From the NCBI GenBank assembly GCA_963741505.1, contig CAVUIJ010000041.1, forward strand, positions 186,001-250,000: a stretch of DNA of 64,000 nt, written 5' to 3'. The position numbers were made by a program, and so were the translations under genes. The DNA comes from JAKFWF01 sp963741505. Lineage in GTDB: Bacteria > Pseudomonadota > Alphaproteobacteria > Rhizobiales > Hyphomicrobiaceae. Below the pieces are notes generated by a model, which was not told where the DNA came from, made no database searches, and saw nothing but the letters and a program-made list of their open reading frames with translations. Shown here one piece after another: positions 17,575 through 27,071 of the stretch (positions within the stretch are counted from its first letter, which is position 1; every line of letters starts with the position of its first letter).

Positions 17575-18561
17575 TCAATCCGCAACGTCGACGACGAGGC
17601 AGCCCCAGACATCACCCGCCTCCATCAGCGCATGGGCTTCGATCATGCGATCGAAGCTCATGCGCTGGCCGATGCGAGGCTGCAGGCGGTTGGCCGCGAG
17701 CGCTGCAGTAATGTCGCTGAAGGCGCGGTCCTGCGCCTCGCGTGGCATGCCGAAGATCGCGAACGGGCGGATCGCGATGTTCTTGTACATCAGGGCGTGG
17801 AACGGGATCCTCGGGTTGGCATCGGCATCGGACGAATAGGTCGCGATCACACCGTTGGCGCGCAGCAGGTCAGGCGCCTGGGCGATGGTCTGCGAGAAGG
17901 CGGTGTCGACGATGCGATCGACACCGCCGCCGCCGGTGAAGTCGGCGACGACCTTCACCACGTCGTCGGTCGCATAGCTGAGCGCGAGGTCGGCGCCATG
18001 CGCGCTTACCGCCGCGACCTTATCCGCCGAGCCTGCCGTGCCGATCACCCGGGCGCCGGCCCACTTCGCCAGCTGCACCGCGTAGGCGCCGACCCGCCCG
18101 GCGGCGCCGGTGACGAGAATGGTCTGGCCGGCGATCGAGCCGTCGGCGAACAGACCGCGATGGGCGGTCACCGCCGGCACGCCGAGGCAGGCGCCACCGG
18201 CGAGGCTGGCATTGGCCGGCAGCGCGATCGCCTGTCGCGACGGCAGCAGCACGTATTCGGCGGCGGTGCCGTGCGGCCGTCCGGCCTGGGCGCCGAACAG
18301 CCACACCCGCTCGCCCAGGCGCGATGCCGGCACATCGGGGCCGAGCCGGTCGATGAGGCCGGCGCCGTCGTTGTTCGGGATGATGCGCTCGAACAGGCCG
18401 AGCTCGCGGCCGAGCGTGCGCCGCTTGACATCGGTCGGATTGATCGTCGAATGCGTGATCTTGACCCGCACCTCGCCGGCGCCGGGAGCCGGGTCCGGCA
18501 TCGTGCCGCTGTGCATGACCTCGGCTGCGGCACCAGCCCGTTCGTACCAATAGGCGCGCAT
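17575..18561 (-). CDS. Zinc-free alcohol dehydrogenase / NADPH:quinone reductase (MDR family)
   Basis: 328-residue medium-chain dehydrogenase/reductase. The GroES-like N-terminal domain contains GEVRVKITHSTINPTDVKRR and PNNDGAGLIDRLG. The Rossmann fold has VTGAAGRVGAYAVQLAKWAGARVIGTAGS, with an unusual GAAGRVGAYA nucleotide loop close to that of quinone oxidoreductases. No zinc-ligand cluster is seen, which fits the quinone reductase/zeta-crystallin branch. It is encoded 27 bp downstream of, and on the same strand as, the hydratase-like gene, so the two may form an operon with the MFS gene. Confidence 0.87.
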   Translation of the reverse strand: MRAYWYERAGAAAEVMHSGTMPDPAPGAGEVRVKITHSTINPTDVKRRTLGRELGLFERIIPNNDGAGLIDRLGPDVPASRLGERVWLFGAQAGRPHGTAAEYVLLPSRQAIALPANASLAGGACLGVPAVTAHRGLFADGSIAGQTILVTGAAGRVGAYAVQLAKWAGARVIGTAGSADKVAAVSAHGADLALSYATDDVVKVVADFTGGGGVDRIVDTAFSQTIAQAPDLLRANGVIATYSSDADANPRIPFHALMYKNIAIRPFAIFGMPREAQDRAFSDITAALAANRLQPRIGQRMSFDRMIEAHALMEAGDVWGCLVVDVAD

Positions 18562-18588
18562 CGATGAATCCTCAAGTCGCGGTCGGCT

Positions 18589-19375
18589 TCAGGCAATGGC
18601 GATGCTGATCGATCCCAGTACGCCATAGTCGGCGCGGATGCGATCACCCTCGACGATCTCGATCGGGATCATGCAGGTGCCGGTGGTGACGAACTCGCCC
18701 CTGGCCAAGGTGATGCCGAGTCCGGACAACTCGTTGGCAATCCAGGTCATGGCGAGGCGCGGATCGCCCAGCACATTCGAGCCGATGCCGTCGCGATCAC
18801 CCCGACCGGCGATGTGCGCCTTGACCCGGTGTCGGGCGAGATCGATGCCGCGCCAGTCGGCGGCGACGGCCGGGCCGACCAGCAGTTCATGCGCGCAGGC
18901 GTCGTCGGCGATCAGCGTCGGGCCGCCGACCTTGGCGAAATCGGCAAAGCGCGAATCCGGCAGCTCGATCGTCAGATGCAACGCTTCGACCGCTGCCATC
19001 ACCTCGTCGACACTGTACGACTTGTCGCGAGGCACCAGATCGCGGCCGAGGCGGAAGGCGAACTCGGGCTCGGCGACGCGCATGCGGTTGGTCGCGATCT
19101 TGGCGGTAGCACCATCGGTCCAGCACCCGCTCGGCCGGAATGCGGCCGGCGAGCGGTCCATCGACGCCGATGTGCTTCTGTCCCGCCGCGCTGGTTGCCG
19201 CGATCTTCCAGCCGGCGCGGGGCTTCGCCGAACGGCGATCGAGCCCGGCCTGGATGGCGTAGCCCTCGGCCCGCGTCCCAGGCTTCAACTCGGCCGGCAG
19301 GTCGTCGATCACCTCGCCGTTCTGCCACAGCTGCCATATGAGATCGGCGGCGCGGGCTTGAGCGGCGGTCGGCAT
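18589..19375 (-). CDS. 2-keto-4-pentenoate hydratase family protein (one frame break)
   Basis: MhpD/FAH-related hydratase or decarboxylase of about 261 residues. It starts MPTAAQARAADLIWQLWQNGEVIDDLP and continues through GWKIAATSAAGQKHIGVDGPLAGRI. After one extra base near 19115 it resumes ATNRMRVAEPEFAFRLGRDL. Acidic residues in VAEPEFAF and the ELPDSRF region bind the metal in relatives. The C-terminal block DRIRADYGVLGSISIAIA is normal. The family adds water to 2-oxopent-4-enoates in aromatic meta-cleavage or performs related reactions; no other ring-cleavage gene is present, so the substrate is open. Confidence 0.83.
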
Positions 19376-19434
19376 GGCTTGGGCTCCCGTTGGTTGGTGG
19401 TCATGATAGCCTCGGACGCGGCCGTTTGCGAGGC

Positions 19435-20685
19435 TCAGTCTACCTGCCTGCAATGGGTCTCGCGAATGGCCATCGCGCACAACAGCGCGACGAGCGTGCC
19501 GGCGACGATTGCCGTCAGCGCATACTGGTAGGCCGCCGCGTCGTAGATGCGGGCGCCGGCCGCGACCTGCCCTTTCCAGCCGAGATCGAGCAGCCATCCG
19601 GTCAGCGGCTGATAAATCGCGCCGGCGCCCGTCACCAGGCAGTTGACGAGGCCGATCGCAGTGCCGCTCAGTGCAGCCGGATTGTGCTCGCGCGCCGCCG
19701 CGAAGCCGATGATCTGTGCCGAGCCGCCGAGCCCGCATAGGAAGCACAACGTGACGATCATTGGTATCGGCAGGCTCGGAATGTAGACGATCGCGGCGAT
19801 GCTCACGGTGCACAGTACCATGCCGATCACATAGGGTGCGCGCCGCCGGCCGATGCGGTCGGAGAACCAGCCGAACAATGGTGCACCGGCGCCCCAGCCA
19901 ATGAATACGGTGGAGGTGACGGCGGCAGCAGCGGTCTGGTCGAGGCCGTGGGTGGCGGCGAGGTAGGGTACGCCCCACAAGCCGGCGAAACCGAGCAACG
20001 GCGTGCTGGCCCCCAAACCCGCTACTGCGATGAGCCATGTCTGTGGATTTCGCGCGACGCGGGAGAGGCCGCGCAGCAGCGGCAGCAGCCCGCCGGAACC
20101 GCGGTTCTTGTCGCGAACTGTCGCCCATGCGGATATCGCGATCAGCACGCCGCCGGCCGCCAGCATCAGCATGGTGGTGCGCCAATCGTAGGCTTCGACG
20201 CTGAGCCGCAATGGCGCCTGGCCGAACACGCCGCCGGCCATGCCCATCATCATCGCCAGGCCGCTGAGCAACGCGAAGCGCCGTGGCGGGAACCACTGGC
20301 CGGCGACCGCCATCGAGCCGACGAGACTGAAGGCGGCCGAGGCGCCGATCAGGAAGCGGCCGGCCGCCACCGCCCAGAACGCCGTGCTGGTGGCAAACAG
20401 CACGCAGCCGGAAGCGCAGACGAGTGCTGCGATCGTCATCAGCCGGCGCGGGCCGAACCGGTCGATCATCAACCCGACTGGAATCTGCATGCCGGCGTAG
20501 CCGTAGAAATAGAAGGCGGAGAGATTGCCGAGCACGGCGCCGCCAACGGCGAAATCGCGCATCAGCTCGGTGATCATGACGCTCGGCGCCACCCGCAGCA
20601 CCCAGGCATAGAAGAAGAACATGGCGCCGGTGGCCCAGGCCAGCAGGGGCAGCAGCAATGAGCGTTCCATCGAGCCTGCGGTCAT
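19435..20685 (-). CDS. MFS transporter (ACS/UhpT-like)
   Basis: 416-residue carrier with twelve hydrophobic segments. The start chosen (MTAGSMERSLLLPLLAWATG) directly precedes helix 1; the longer frame upstream adds about 90 residues without membrane character. Segment AGMQIPVGLMIDRFGPRRLM is the MFS motif A loop between helices 2 and 3, and GWFSDRIGRRRAPYV repeats it between helices 8 and 9, as in organic-anion (ACS family) carriers. It lies 59 bp upstream of the hydratase gene on the same strand and may import its substrate. The regulator is not visible. Confidence 0.86.
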   Translation of the reverse strand: MTAGSMERSLLLPLLAWATGAMFFFYAWVLRVAPSVMITELMRDFAVGGAVLGNLSAFYFYGYAGMQIPVGLMIDRFGPRRLMTIAALVCASGCVLFATSTAFWAVAAGRFLIGASAAFSLVGSMAVAGQWFPPRRFALLSGLAMMMGMAGGVFGQAPLRLSVEAYDWRTTMLMLAAGGVLIAISAWATVRDKNRGSGGLLPLLRGLSRVARNPQTWLIAVAGLGASTPLLGFAGLWGVPYLAATHGLDQTAAAAVTSTVFIGWGAGAPLFGWFSDRIGRRRAPYVIGMVLCTVSIAAIVYIPSLPIPMIVTLCFLCGLGGSAQIIGFAAAREHNPAALSGTAIGLVNCLVTGAGAIYQPLTGWLLDLGWKGQVAAGARIYDAAAYQYALTAIVAGTLVALLCAMAIRETHCRQVD

Positions 20686-20841
20686 CGTTGTTTCGGTGCC
20701 GGTCTGCAACCTGGTCTTGGCCGAAGCGGCGACCTTTGCAAAGGTCCAAAGATGCAGCACCCGTATGCCGCTTTCGCCCTGGTCGCGACGGCCTGGGAGG
20801 ATAGGGTGGCGGCAAAGAATTGCGGCAGGAGGAATGGACCG

Positions 20842-21720
20842 ATGAAAAGCGTCGTCGTCACAGGCGGTAGCGGCAAGGCCGGCTCGGCGATCATCAAGGA
20901 GCTGATCGCGCACGGCTATCTGACGATGAATGTCGACGTGACGCCGCCGCGCGAGCAGCTGTGCCATTTCTTCAAGGCCGATCTGACCGACGCCGGCCAG
21001 GCGGTCGACGCCATCCGTCGTGCCGCCGGCACCATCGACCGTCGGCGCTCACCGCTCGGCGATGCCACCGCGGTCATCCACATGGCGGGCATTCCAGCGC
21101 CCAGCCTCGCGCCCGATGCGGTGACGTTCCAGAACAACCTGATGAGCACCTACAACGTGTTCAGCGCCGCCACCTTGTTCGGTTTGAGCCGCGTGGTGTG
21201 GGCGTCGAGCGAGACGTTGTACGGCCTGCCGCTGGCGCGCTGGCAGCCGCCGGCAGCACCCATCACCGAGGACATGCCGGTGGCGCCGGAAAGCGGCTAT
21301 GCACTCGCCAAGGGCTTGAGCGAGCACATGGCGCGCGAGATGCATCGCTGGAACCCGGGCACGACCTTCATCGGTCTCAGGATCTCGAACATCTTCGAGC
21401 AGCCCGATTACGCATCCATTCCCTCGTTCTGGGAAAATCCCGATTTGCGCAAGTGGAACCTGTGGAGCTGGGTCGACGCGCGCGACGTCGCCCAGGCCTG
21501 CCGCTTGTCGCTGGAAGCGAACGTCACCGGCGCCGAGGTGTTCACCATCGCCGCTGCCGATACGCTGATGAAGGCGGCGAACCGCGAGCTAATGGCAAAG
21601 GCATTCCCGAGCGTGCCGTTGACCGCCGGCACCGGTGATCACGACACACTGCTGTCGATCGACAAGGCCCGCCGTCTGCTCGGCTACCAGCCGCAGCATA
21701 CCTGGCGCGGCAAGGTCTGA
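20842..21720 (+). CDS. NAD(P)-dependent epimerase/dehydratase family protein
   Basis: Extended SDR of 292 residues. The Rossmann loop is VTGGSGKAGSAIIKEL at the N-terminus. VIHMAGIPAPSLAPDAVTFQNN contains the conserved N-x-x-x strand, WASSETLYGLP carries the catalytic serine, and GYALAKGLSEHMA the YxxxK pair. Start ATG 20842 follows GGCAGGAGGAATGGACCG, a strong ribosome-binding site; the longer frame lacks family sequence before it. It is followed 43 bp later by a classical SDR on the same strand, suggesting a small sugar- or polyol-modifying operon. Confidence 0.88.
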   Translation: MKSVVVTGGSGKAGSAIIKELIAHGYLTMNVDVTPPREQLCHFFKADLTDAGQAVDAIRRAAGTIDRRRSPLGDATAVIHMAGIPAPSLAPDAVTFQNNLMSTYNVFSAATLFGLSRVVWASSETLYGLPLARWQPPAAPITEDMPVAPESGYALAKGLSEHMAREMHRWNPGTTFIGLRISNIFEQPDYASIPSFWENPDLRKWNLWSWVDARDVAQACRLSLEANVTGAEVFTIAAADTLMKAANRELMAKAFPSVPLTAGTGDHDTLLSIDKARRLLGYQPQHTWRGKV

Positions 21721-21763
21721 ATTGTGATCCGAGGTTCATGAGCATCGATAGGGAGTTGAGGCC

Positions 21764-22535
21764 ATGGCGGACCTTCTCAAAGGCCACATCGCAGTGATCA
21801 CCGGCGGCGCGTCAGGCATCGGCCGGGCGATTGCGCTCGGCTATGCCAGGGAGGGCGCGCAGATCGTCGTGCTCGACGCCAATGCGCAGGGCGCGGCCGA
21901 AACCTGCAAGGCGGCAACGGCTGCCGGCGGCCAAGGCGACTTCGTTCAAGCTCGACGTCACCGACCGCGACGCCTGCCGCAAGATCGCGGCTGAAATCGC
22001 GGCCGGGATCGGCCAAGTGTCGATCCTGGTCAACAATGCCGGCATCAACCGCCGTAACAGCTTCACCGCCGACCCGGCAGCGGTGATCAAGGACTGGCAG
22101 GACATCATCTCGATCAATCTCGACGGCGTCTTCAACGTGACGCACGCCTTCGTCGACCAGCTGCGCGCGACCAAGGGCCGGATCGTCAACATCGCCTCGA
22201 TCCAGGCCTTCATGCACGTGCGCACGCCGAACTCGCCGGCCTATACGACCTCGAAGCACGGCGTGCTCGGCTTCACCCGCGCCCTTGCCGCCGATCTCGG
22301 CCGGTTCGGCATTCGCGTCAATGCGATCGGCCCCGGGCTGATCGAGACGCCGCTCAACGCCCAGGCGCGGGCGACCAATCCGGATCTCGTCAAGACCTTC
22401 CTCGACCACACGCCGCTGGGGCGGGCGGGCCAGCCGGAGGATATCGTCGGGCCGGCGATCTTCCTCGCTTCCGACATGTCGGCCTATGTGACCGGCTCGA
22501 TCGTGATGGCCGACGGCGGCTATCGCACGGTGTAG
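21764..22535 (+). CDS. Short-chain dehydrogenase/reductase, gluconate 5-dehydrogenase-like (one frame break)
   Basis: Classical SDR of about 256 residues. The cofactor loop is TGGASGIGRAIALGYAREGA, followed by NNAGINRRNSF, IVNIASIQAF with the catalytic serine, YTTSKHGVLGFTRALA with Tyr and Lys, and the C-terminus ITGSIVMADGGYRTV-like. A single extra base near 21947 shifts the frame inside GDFVKLDVTDRDAC; removing it restores the chain. The pattern fits oxidoreductases of sugar acids such as 2-deoxy-gluconate or gluconate dehydrogenases. It follows the epimerase gene and ends 6 bp before the convergent cytochrome gene. Confidence 0.85.
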
Positions 22536-22541
22536 CGCGCG

Positions 22542-22896
22542 CTATTTCTTGGCCGGTTCGATCAGGCTGTCGAGGTAGGTTACGATCGCCTCGATCTCAT
22601 CGGGATCGAAGGCGAACTCGGGCATGTCGGGGTGGCCGGTGACGATGCCTTCGGCGAGCGCCTCGGCCAGCGAGTTCGGGCGGGTACATCGTCGCCACCA
22701 CCCGGAATGGTGGCGCCGTCGCGTGCGGGCTGGCGCCGGTCTTGCCGATGGCGTGGCAGCGGCTGCAGTTCTTGTCGAGGAGGGCCGCGCCCTTCCGCGC
22801 CAGATCGGTCTGCGCCGGCGCGCCAGTGGTCATGACCACGACGAGCAGGAGCGTTGCCGACGCCAGGACCGGCAAGCGATGGAATTTGCGATGCAC
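22542..22896 (-). CDS. Secreted class I cytochrome c (one frame break)
   Basis: Small periplasmic c-type cytochrome, about 117 residues. A signal peptide (RLPVLASATLLLVVVMTTGAPAQT) precedes the haem site NCSRCHAIG (CxxCH at about residues 44-48). After one extra base near 22685 the chain continues NSLAEALAEGIVTGHPDMPEF, whose methionine is the probable sixth haem ligand, and ends YLDSLIEPAKK. It is a mono-haem electron carrier; its donor and acceptor cannot be identified from neighbours. Confidence 0.87.
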
Positions 22897-22993
22897 GTGC
22901 GCCCTCCATGGCAGGCGGTCGCGACGGCGTCATCGCGCCCCATGGCGTGATGTAGAATATGGATCGCCCGCGCGCTTGATCTGGCGCAAGCCT

Positions 22994-23947
22994 TCAGTCC
23001 GCGAATTCGGCGACGATGGCGGCGTGATAGGAGCCCATCGCCTCGACCCCCTTGGCGTAGCCGATGGCCTCGTCGCCGAGCGCCTCGTTGTGGACCTCGA
23101 TGCCGCGAAACCGTCCGTAGAGGGCATGGCTCGCCAGCATGTGGTCGAGCATCTGGGGGCGGCCATGATGCAGAGTACTGAAGCGGCGTGACGGTGCCAG
23201 GGCGCGGTCGAGCATCACCATCGTTCGCGCTGCAAGCCGCTCGTTGCCGGTGTCTTCCGGGGCGCCGACGGCGATGCGCAATGGCGTCTCGTAGTCCTCG
23301 GCGTTGAAATCGCCGGCGACCATAATCAATGCCTGCGCATCGGTATCGAAAAGCTGGTCGATGAGCAGTCTGAGCTCCAGCGCCTGGCCGCTGCGCTTGA
23401 CGCCGGAGAGGTAGTAGCCCTCGGCCCAGGCGCCGACGCTCTTCCAGGCGAACGGCGCGAGCTTGCCACCGGGAATGGCGGCGGCGAGCGGCGCCCGCAG
23501 GTGCACGTTGACGACGTGCAGGCAGGCAACGCCAATGTCGATCTCGGTCAGCAGCACGGGCCGGTCGAAGCGGATCGCCGACGCCTCGTCCGACCGCGGT
23601 TCGGCGCTGACGAGGTGGGCCTGCGCCGGCGGCAGCAGATGGTGCAGGATCTGCCGGTGCCGCAGGATCGGGTAGCGCGATAATGTCACCAGGTTATGGA
23701 CATCGGCGGGCGCTTCACCCTCGGCGGTGGTGGTCGAGGCGCGATGGAACGCGGCATAGGCCGTGCCTTCGAGCAGCCGGTCGAGGGCGGTAAAGACGCG
23801 GGCCTGCTGGCCCGCCACATGCTGCGCGTTCACCTCCTGCAGGCAGACGATGTCGGCCTGCAGTCGCTCGAGCGCCGGCCGCAGCACCAGGGTGCGCGGC
23901 TCGACCGGCAGATCGAGGCTTTCGACATTGAAGGTCGCGATCCGCAT
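22994..23947 (-). CDS. Endonuclease/exonuclease/phosphatase family protein
   Basis: 317-residue EEP-superfamily enzyme. The start MRIATFNVESLDLP gives the family N-terminal strand with the metal-binding Asn; CLQEVNA at about residue 45 holds the catalytic Glu, VAGDFNAEDYETPL at about 205 the Asp/Asn pair, and LDHMLASHALY near 280 the C-terminal histidine block. The family includes phosphodiesterases and DNA repair nucleases; no signal peptide is evident. I start at 23947 because the seven residues upstream are not conserved. Confidence 0.88.
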   Translation of the reverse strand: MRIATFNVESLDLPVEPRTLVLRPALERLQADIVCLQEVNAQHVAGQQARVFTALDRLLEGTAYAAFHRASTTTAEGEAPADVHNLVTLSRYPILRHRQILHHLLPPAQAHLVSAEPRSDEASAIRFDRPVLLTEIDIGVACLHVVNVHLRAPLAAAIPGGKLAPFAWKSVGAWAEGYYLSGVKRSGQALELRLLIDQLFDTDAQALIMVAGDFNAEDYETPLRIAVGAPEDTGNERLAARTMVMLDRALAPSRRFSTLHHGRPQMLDHMLASHALYGRFRGIEVHNEALGDEAIGYAKGVEAMGSYHAAIVAEFAD

Positions 23948-24051
23948 TCGGTTTCGGCCCTCCCAGACCACTCACTCGAGCGGAAGATTTCACCATCCTC
24001 GCCGGGTCGGTGAGTTGACGGCTATCAAACGCCACCGCGCGCCGGCCGTCG

Positions 24052-24381
24052 TCAGCTGGTGACCTTGCAGCGCCGCCAGGTTTCGTCGGGCTTGTCCGAC
24101 TTCTTGCGGGTCAGCGTCATCTGTTCCTCGCTGTTGAGGTGCATGATGATCTCGGTGCCGGCCTCGGGCTCGGGCACCGGCACGACGTAGGCAAAGCCGT
24201 GCCGCGAATAGTCGCCTTTGATCTGGCTGCCGCCGGGCGTGCGGATGCTCGGCCCCTCGATCTGCAGCGACTGCGAGGCGTGGCACCATTCGCCGTCGAT
24301 GCGGTCGGCAAACGCGGGGGACGCGATACCCAAGAAAGCAGCGGCGGCAATTAGTGTCCGTGAACGCGATACGGTGCTCAT
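24052..24381 (-). CDS. Small secreted hypothetical protein
   Basis: 109 residues with a clear signal peptide (SRTLIAAAAFLGIASPAFA, cleavage before DRIDGEW). The mature 84 residues contain two cysteines (WCHAS and WRRCKVTS at the very end) that could form a disulfide, and EIIMHLNSEEQMTLTRKK. I do not recognise the family. It is transcribed alone between the nuclease/phosphatase gene and the dapA remnant. Confidence 0.7.
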   Translation of the reverse strand: MSTVSRSRTLIAAAAFLGIASPAFADRIDGEWCHASQSLQIEGPSIRTPGGSQIKGDYSRHGFAYVVPVPEPEAGTEIIMHLNSEEQMTLTRKKSDKPDETWRRCKVTS

Positions 24382-24461
24382 GACGCAACCTCATGGATGA
24401 TGGCGACACTCAGTCAAAGCTAGCGCCTTGTCCGCCGGCCGTCGAGCGACGTCGGCCGCGG

Positions 24462-24785
24462 TCACAAGGCGCCGATCGCCGTGAGCGCGCGGTGCACGTC
24501 CGCCTGGCCTTCCCGCGATAGCGGCGCCTGCGGCGCAATCGGATCGCCGACGTCGTAGCCCTGCAGCGCCAGCCCGCCCTTGATGCAGGCGGCGAGGTTA
24601 TACTTGGCGAACGCCTGGTTGAGTGCCCAAAGCTTCTTCTGCAGCGCCATCGCCTCGGGCCACTTCGCCGCGCGGCACAGGTCGTACAATGCGACGCTCT
24701 GCCTGGCTGCTATGCACGCGTCGCGTACGTGTGGGTAACCGTCGGAAAAGTTGTGTGCCTGGGCCTCAAAAGTCAGGCGAATCAC
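24462..24785 (-). pseudogene. C-terminal remnant of a dihydrodipicolinate synthase (DapA) family gene
   Basis: About 85 residues match the C-terminal third of DapA-like aldolases: SVALYDLCRAAKWPEAMALQ, then AACIKGGLALQGYDVGDPIAPQAPLSREGQADVHRALTAIGAL, which is the typical end of this family. The whole TIM-barrel core with the Schiff-base lysine is absent. Upstream of about 24760 the sequence turns into unrelated lower-GC DNA carrying the next orphan gene, so the aldolase gene appears cut by an insertion or rearrangement. Confidence 0.75.
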
Positions 24786-24853
24786 GTGATGCTGAACGTT
24801 GGCAGAAGATTGCCTTGGTGCACTTTGAGGGGGCAGTTTTGGACTATCGCGCG

Positions 24854-25273
24854 ATGAGTAGACTGGCTCAAGACGCCGATCGGGTGCGGAGTATTGCTCG
24901 TGCGGTGCTTCAACAGATGCCTGCAGGGCTTCCGGAGAGAGGCTACCCGTTCCTTGAGGACCTCAAACAATACGATGGGACCAAATCCCTATCGACCCGG
25001 CAGCAGGAATTTTTCTACATGCTGATTCAGTTGTCGACTAAGCGATCGACGGCGGGCCCGTACAGAGCATCTACACTGATAGCCAAAGCTTTCGACGCCC
25101 GACTAGATCTCGTCGAATATGACGACGAAGAGTGGATAGTTACCATGCGGGCCCTCGGCCCCGGCGCTTCACTGTCAAATGGAGAATGGAAGCGTCTTCT
25201 GGCTATTTGTCGAGAGCTTGATTTGATCTACCGCGATGAATGGGTAACGCTTGCTGGTAGTCAGTGGATTTAG
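24854..25273 (+). CDS. Hypothetical protein in a lower-GC insert
   Basis: 139 residues if started at ATG 24854 (MSRLAQDADRVRSIARAVLQ); a TTG/GTG about 14 codons earlier is possible. The protein is mostly alpha-helical by eye and rich in charged residues, with FFYMLIQLSTKRSTAGPYR in the middle and WKRLLAICRELDLIYRDEW near the end. Codon use is less GC-biased than in the neighbours. I do not recognise a family. It begins just beyond the truncated dapA and is probably horizontally acquired; it could be an immunity or antiphage-type orphan, but nothing proves that. Confidence 0.5.
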   Translation: MSRLAQDADRVRSIARAVLQQMPAGLPERGYPFLEDLKQYDGTKSLSTRQQEFFYMLIQLSTKRSTAGPYRASTLIAKAFDARLDLVEYDDEEWIVTMRALGPGASLSNGEWKRLLAICRELDLIYRDEWVTLAGSQWI

Positions 25274-25346
25274 CCAATCTAGAGTGTTCCCTGCCTGACG
25301 GTTGCCGCCCGCATATCCTCGAAACGCCCGTTCAGGCACGCCGTAG

Positions 25347-25382
25347 TTCCCTCTCCCCCGCCACTGGTCGGGGGAGAGGGAA
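25347..25382. repeat. CCCTCTCCCC-family palindrome
   Basis: Arms TTCCCTCTCCCCC (25347-25359) and GGGGGAGAGGGAA (25370-25382) form a perfect 13-bp inverted repeat around a 10-nt loop. The same family recurs near 40372 (half) and 62036-62180 (cluster). It lies in the 197-bp gap between the orphan gene and the hydantoinase end. Confidence 0.8.
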
Positions 25383-25470
25383 AGTGTAGCAAACGGGGAC
25401 CAAGTGTCGGCAGCGGTTCGCTAGTTTTCTCGCAAACTTGGGCCAGCAATGAATTCACTTGAGCCGCGCC

Positions 25471-26930
25471 TCAGCCCTGGTACTTGCCCGCCGGCTCGAA
25501 GCCAGAGACGCTGACGCCCCTCGGTTTGGCGTATGGCGAGCGGTCGCGGGCGAGGTGCTCGCCGTGCGACATCTTGCCGACCAGCTTGCCGTCGCGGACG
25601 ACGGTGTGGCCGCGCACCATCGTCGTCACCGGCCAGCCCGTCACCTCGATCCCCTCGTAGGGCGTGTAGTCGGGACCATGATGCAGATCCTTGGCCGTGA
25701 TCTTGACCTTGGCGTTCGGGTCCCAGATCGCGATATCGGCGTCGGAGCCGACCGCGATAGTGCCCTTCCTCGGGTGCAGCCCGTACATCCGGGCATGGTT
25801 GGTCGACGACAGCGCCACGAACTGGTTGAGGGTGATGCGGCCCTTGACGACGCCTTCGGAAAACAGGATCGGCAGCCGCGTTTCCACGCCTGGAATGCCG
25901 TTCGGCACCCAGCGGAAGCTGGTGCGGCCCTTAGGCGTGAGCTTGCCGGCGGGATCATCGTAGCGGAACGGGCAGTGGTCGGACGAGAACACCTGGAACA
26001 CGCCGGTCTCGATGCCGCGCCAGCAGTCCTGTTGGGCTTGCTTGTCGCGCGGCGGCGGCGAGCAGACATACTTGGCGCCCTCCATGTTGAGGCCGTCCAT
26101 GTCGGCTTCAGTCAGTACCAGGTACTGCGGGCAGGTCTCGCCGAACACTTTCAAGCCCTTCGACTGCGCCCAGCGGATCTGCTCCATGGCTTCGCCGTTC
26201 GACACATGCACGATCATGATCGGCACGTCGATCATCTCGGCCAGCGAAATGGCACGGTGCGTCGCCTCGCGCTCGACGGGAATGGGCCGCGACGTGCCAT
26301 GATACCTCGGCGCGGTCTTGTGGGCGGCTTCGAGGCGGGTGGTGAGAAAGCGGATCGCGTCGTAATTCTCGGCGTGCACCATGACCAGCGCCCCGGTCTC
26401 GCGCGCCACCGAGAACACCTCCAGCATCTGCATGTCTGTCAGCGCCAGGTCCTCGTAGGTCATGAACACCTTGAACGAGGTGTAACCGTCGTCGACCGCC
26501 GCCGGCAGTTCCTGGCCCAGCACCTGCGGTGTCGGATCGGAAATGACGAGATGGAAGCTGGTGTCGACGTAGGATTTGCCTGCTGCCTTCTTGTGGTAGT
26601 CGTTGAGGGCTGCGCGCAGCGACTGCCCCTTCTCCTGCATGCAAAACGGCATCACGAGCGTATTGCCGCCGAACGCCGCCGAACGGGTGCCGCTCTCGAA
26701 ATCGTCGGCCATGACGATGCCGGCGCCGCTGACGGTTGGGCGAAGTGCACGTGGCTGTCGATGCCGCCGGGCAGCACCAGGCGCCCCGAGGCGTCGATCA
26801 CCTCGGCCGCAGCGCCGAGATCGACGCCGAGCGCTACGACGCGGCCGCCTCTGATGCCGACATCGCATTTGACGGTGTCGCTGGCATTAGCGACCGTGCC
26901 ACCGCGGATGATCGTGTCGAACGGGTTCAT
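25471..26930 (-). CDS. Dihydropyrimidinase / D-hydantoinase (one frame break)
   Basis: Cyclic amidohydrolase of about 485 residues that opens dihydropyrimidine or hydantoin rings. Metal ligands visible are the HVH of GGIDSHVHFAQP (about residue 62), the carbamylated lysine in SFKVFMTYEDLALTD, histidines in MVHAENYD and IVHVSNGEAM, and the aspartate of SSDHCPFRYDD. The start MNPFDTIIRGGTVANASD is family-typical. The frame breaks near 26735 by a net shift of two (two extra bases or one missing) between HVHFAQPS and GAGIVMADDFESGTRSAAFGG. Divergent from the NitT/TauT-like binding-protein gene 141 bp away, with which it may share a role. Confidence 0.88.
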
Positions 26931-27071
26931 GGCGTGCCCCTTGGCAATCGAGGTTTGCAACAGAGGAGCCGCGCACACGCTGTCCGTCAAGCAGGATCGG
27001 CGTTGTCGCTGCTTACTCGCCATCCCGGCCCATGCTAAGCGTGGTGGGGCGACCCGAGCCTCGGAGGATCC

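Noticed and set aside
17134..18567. Long plus-strand frame of 477 residues
   Set aside because: Runs over the hydrolase end and antisense to the quinone reductase; no family resemblance.
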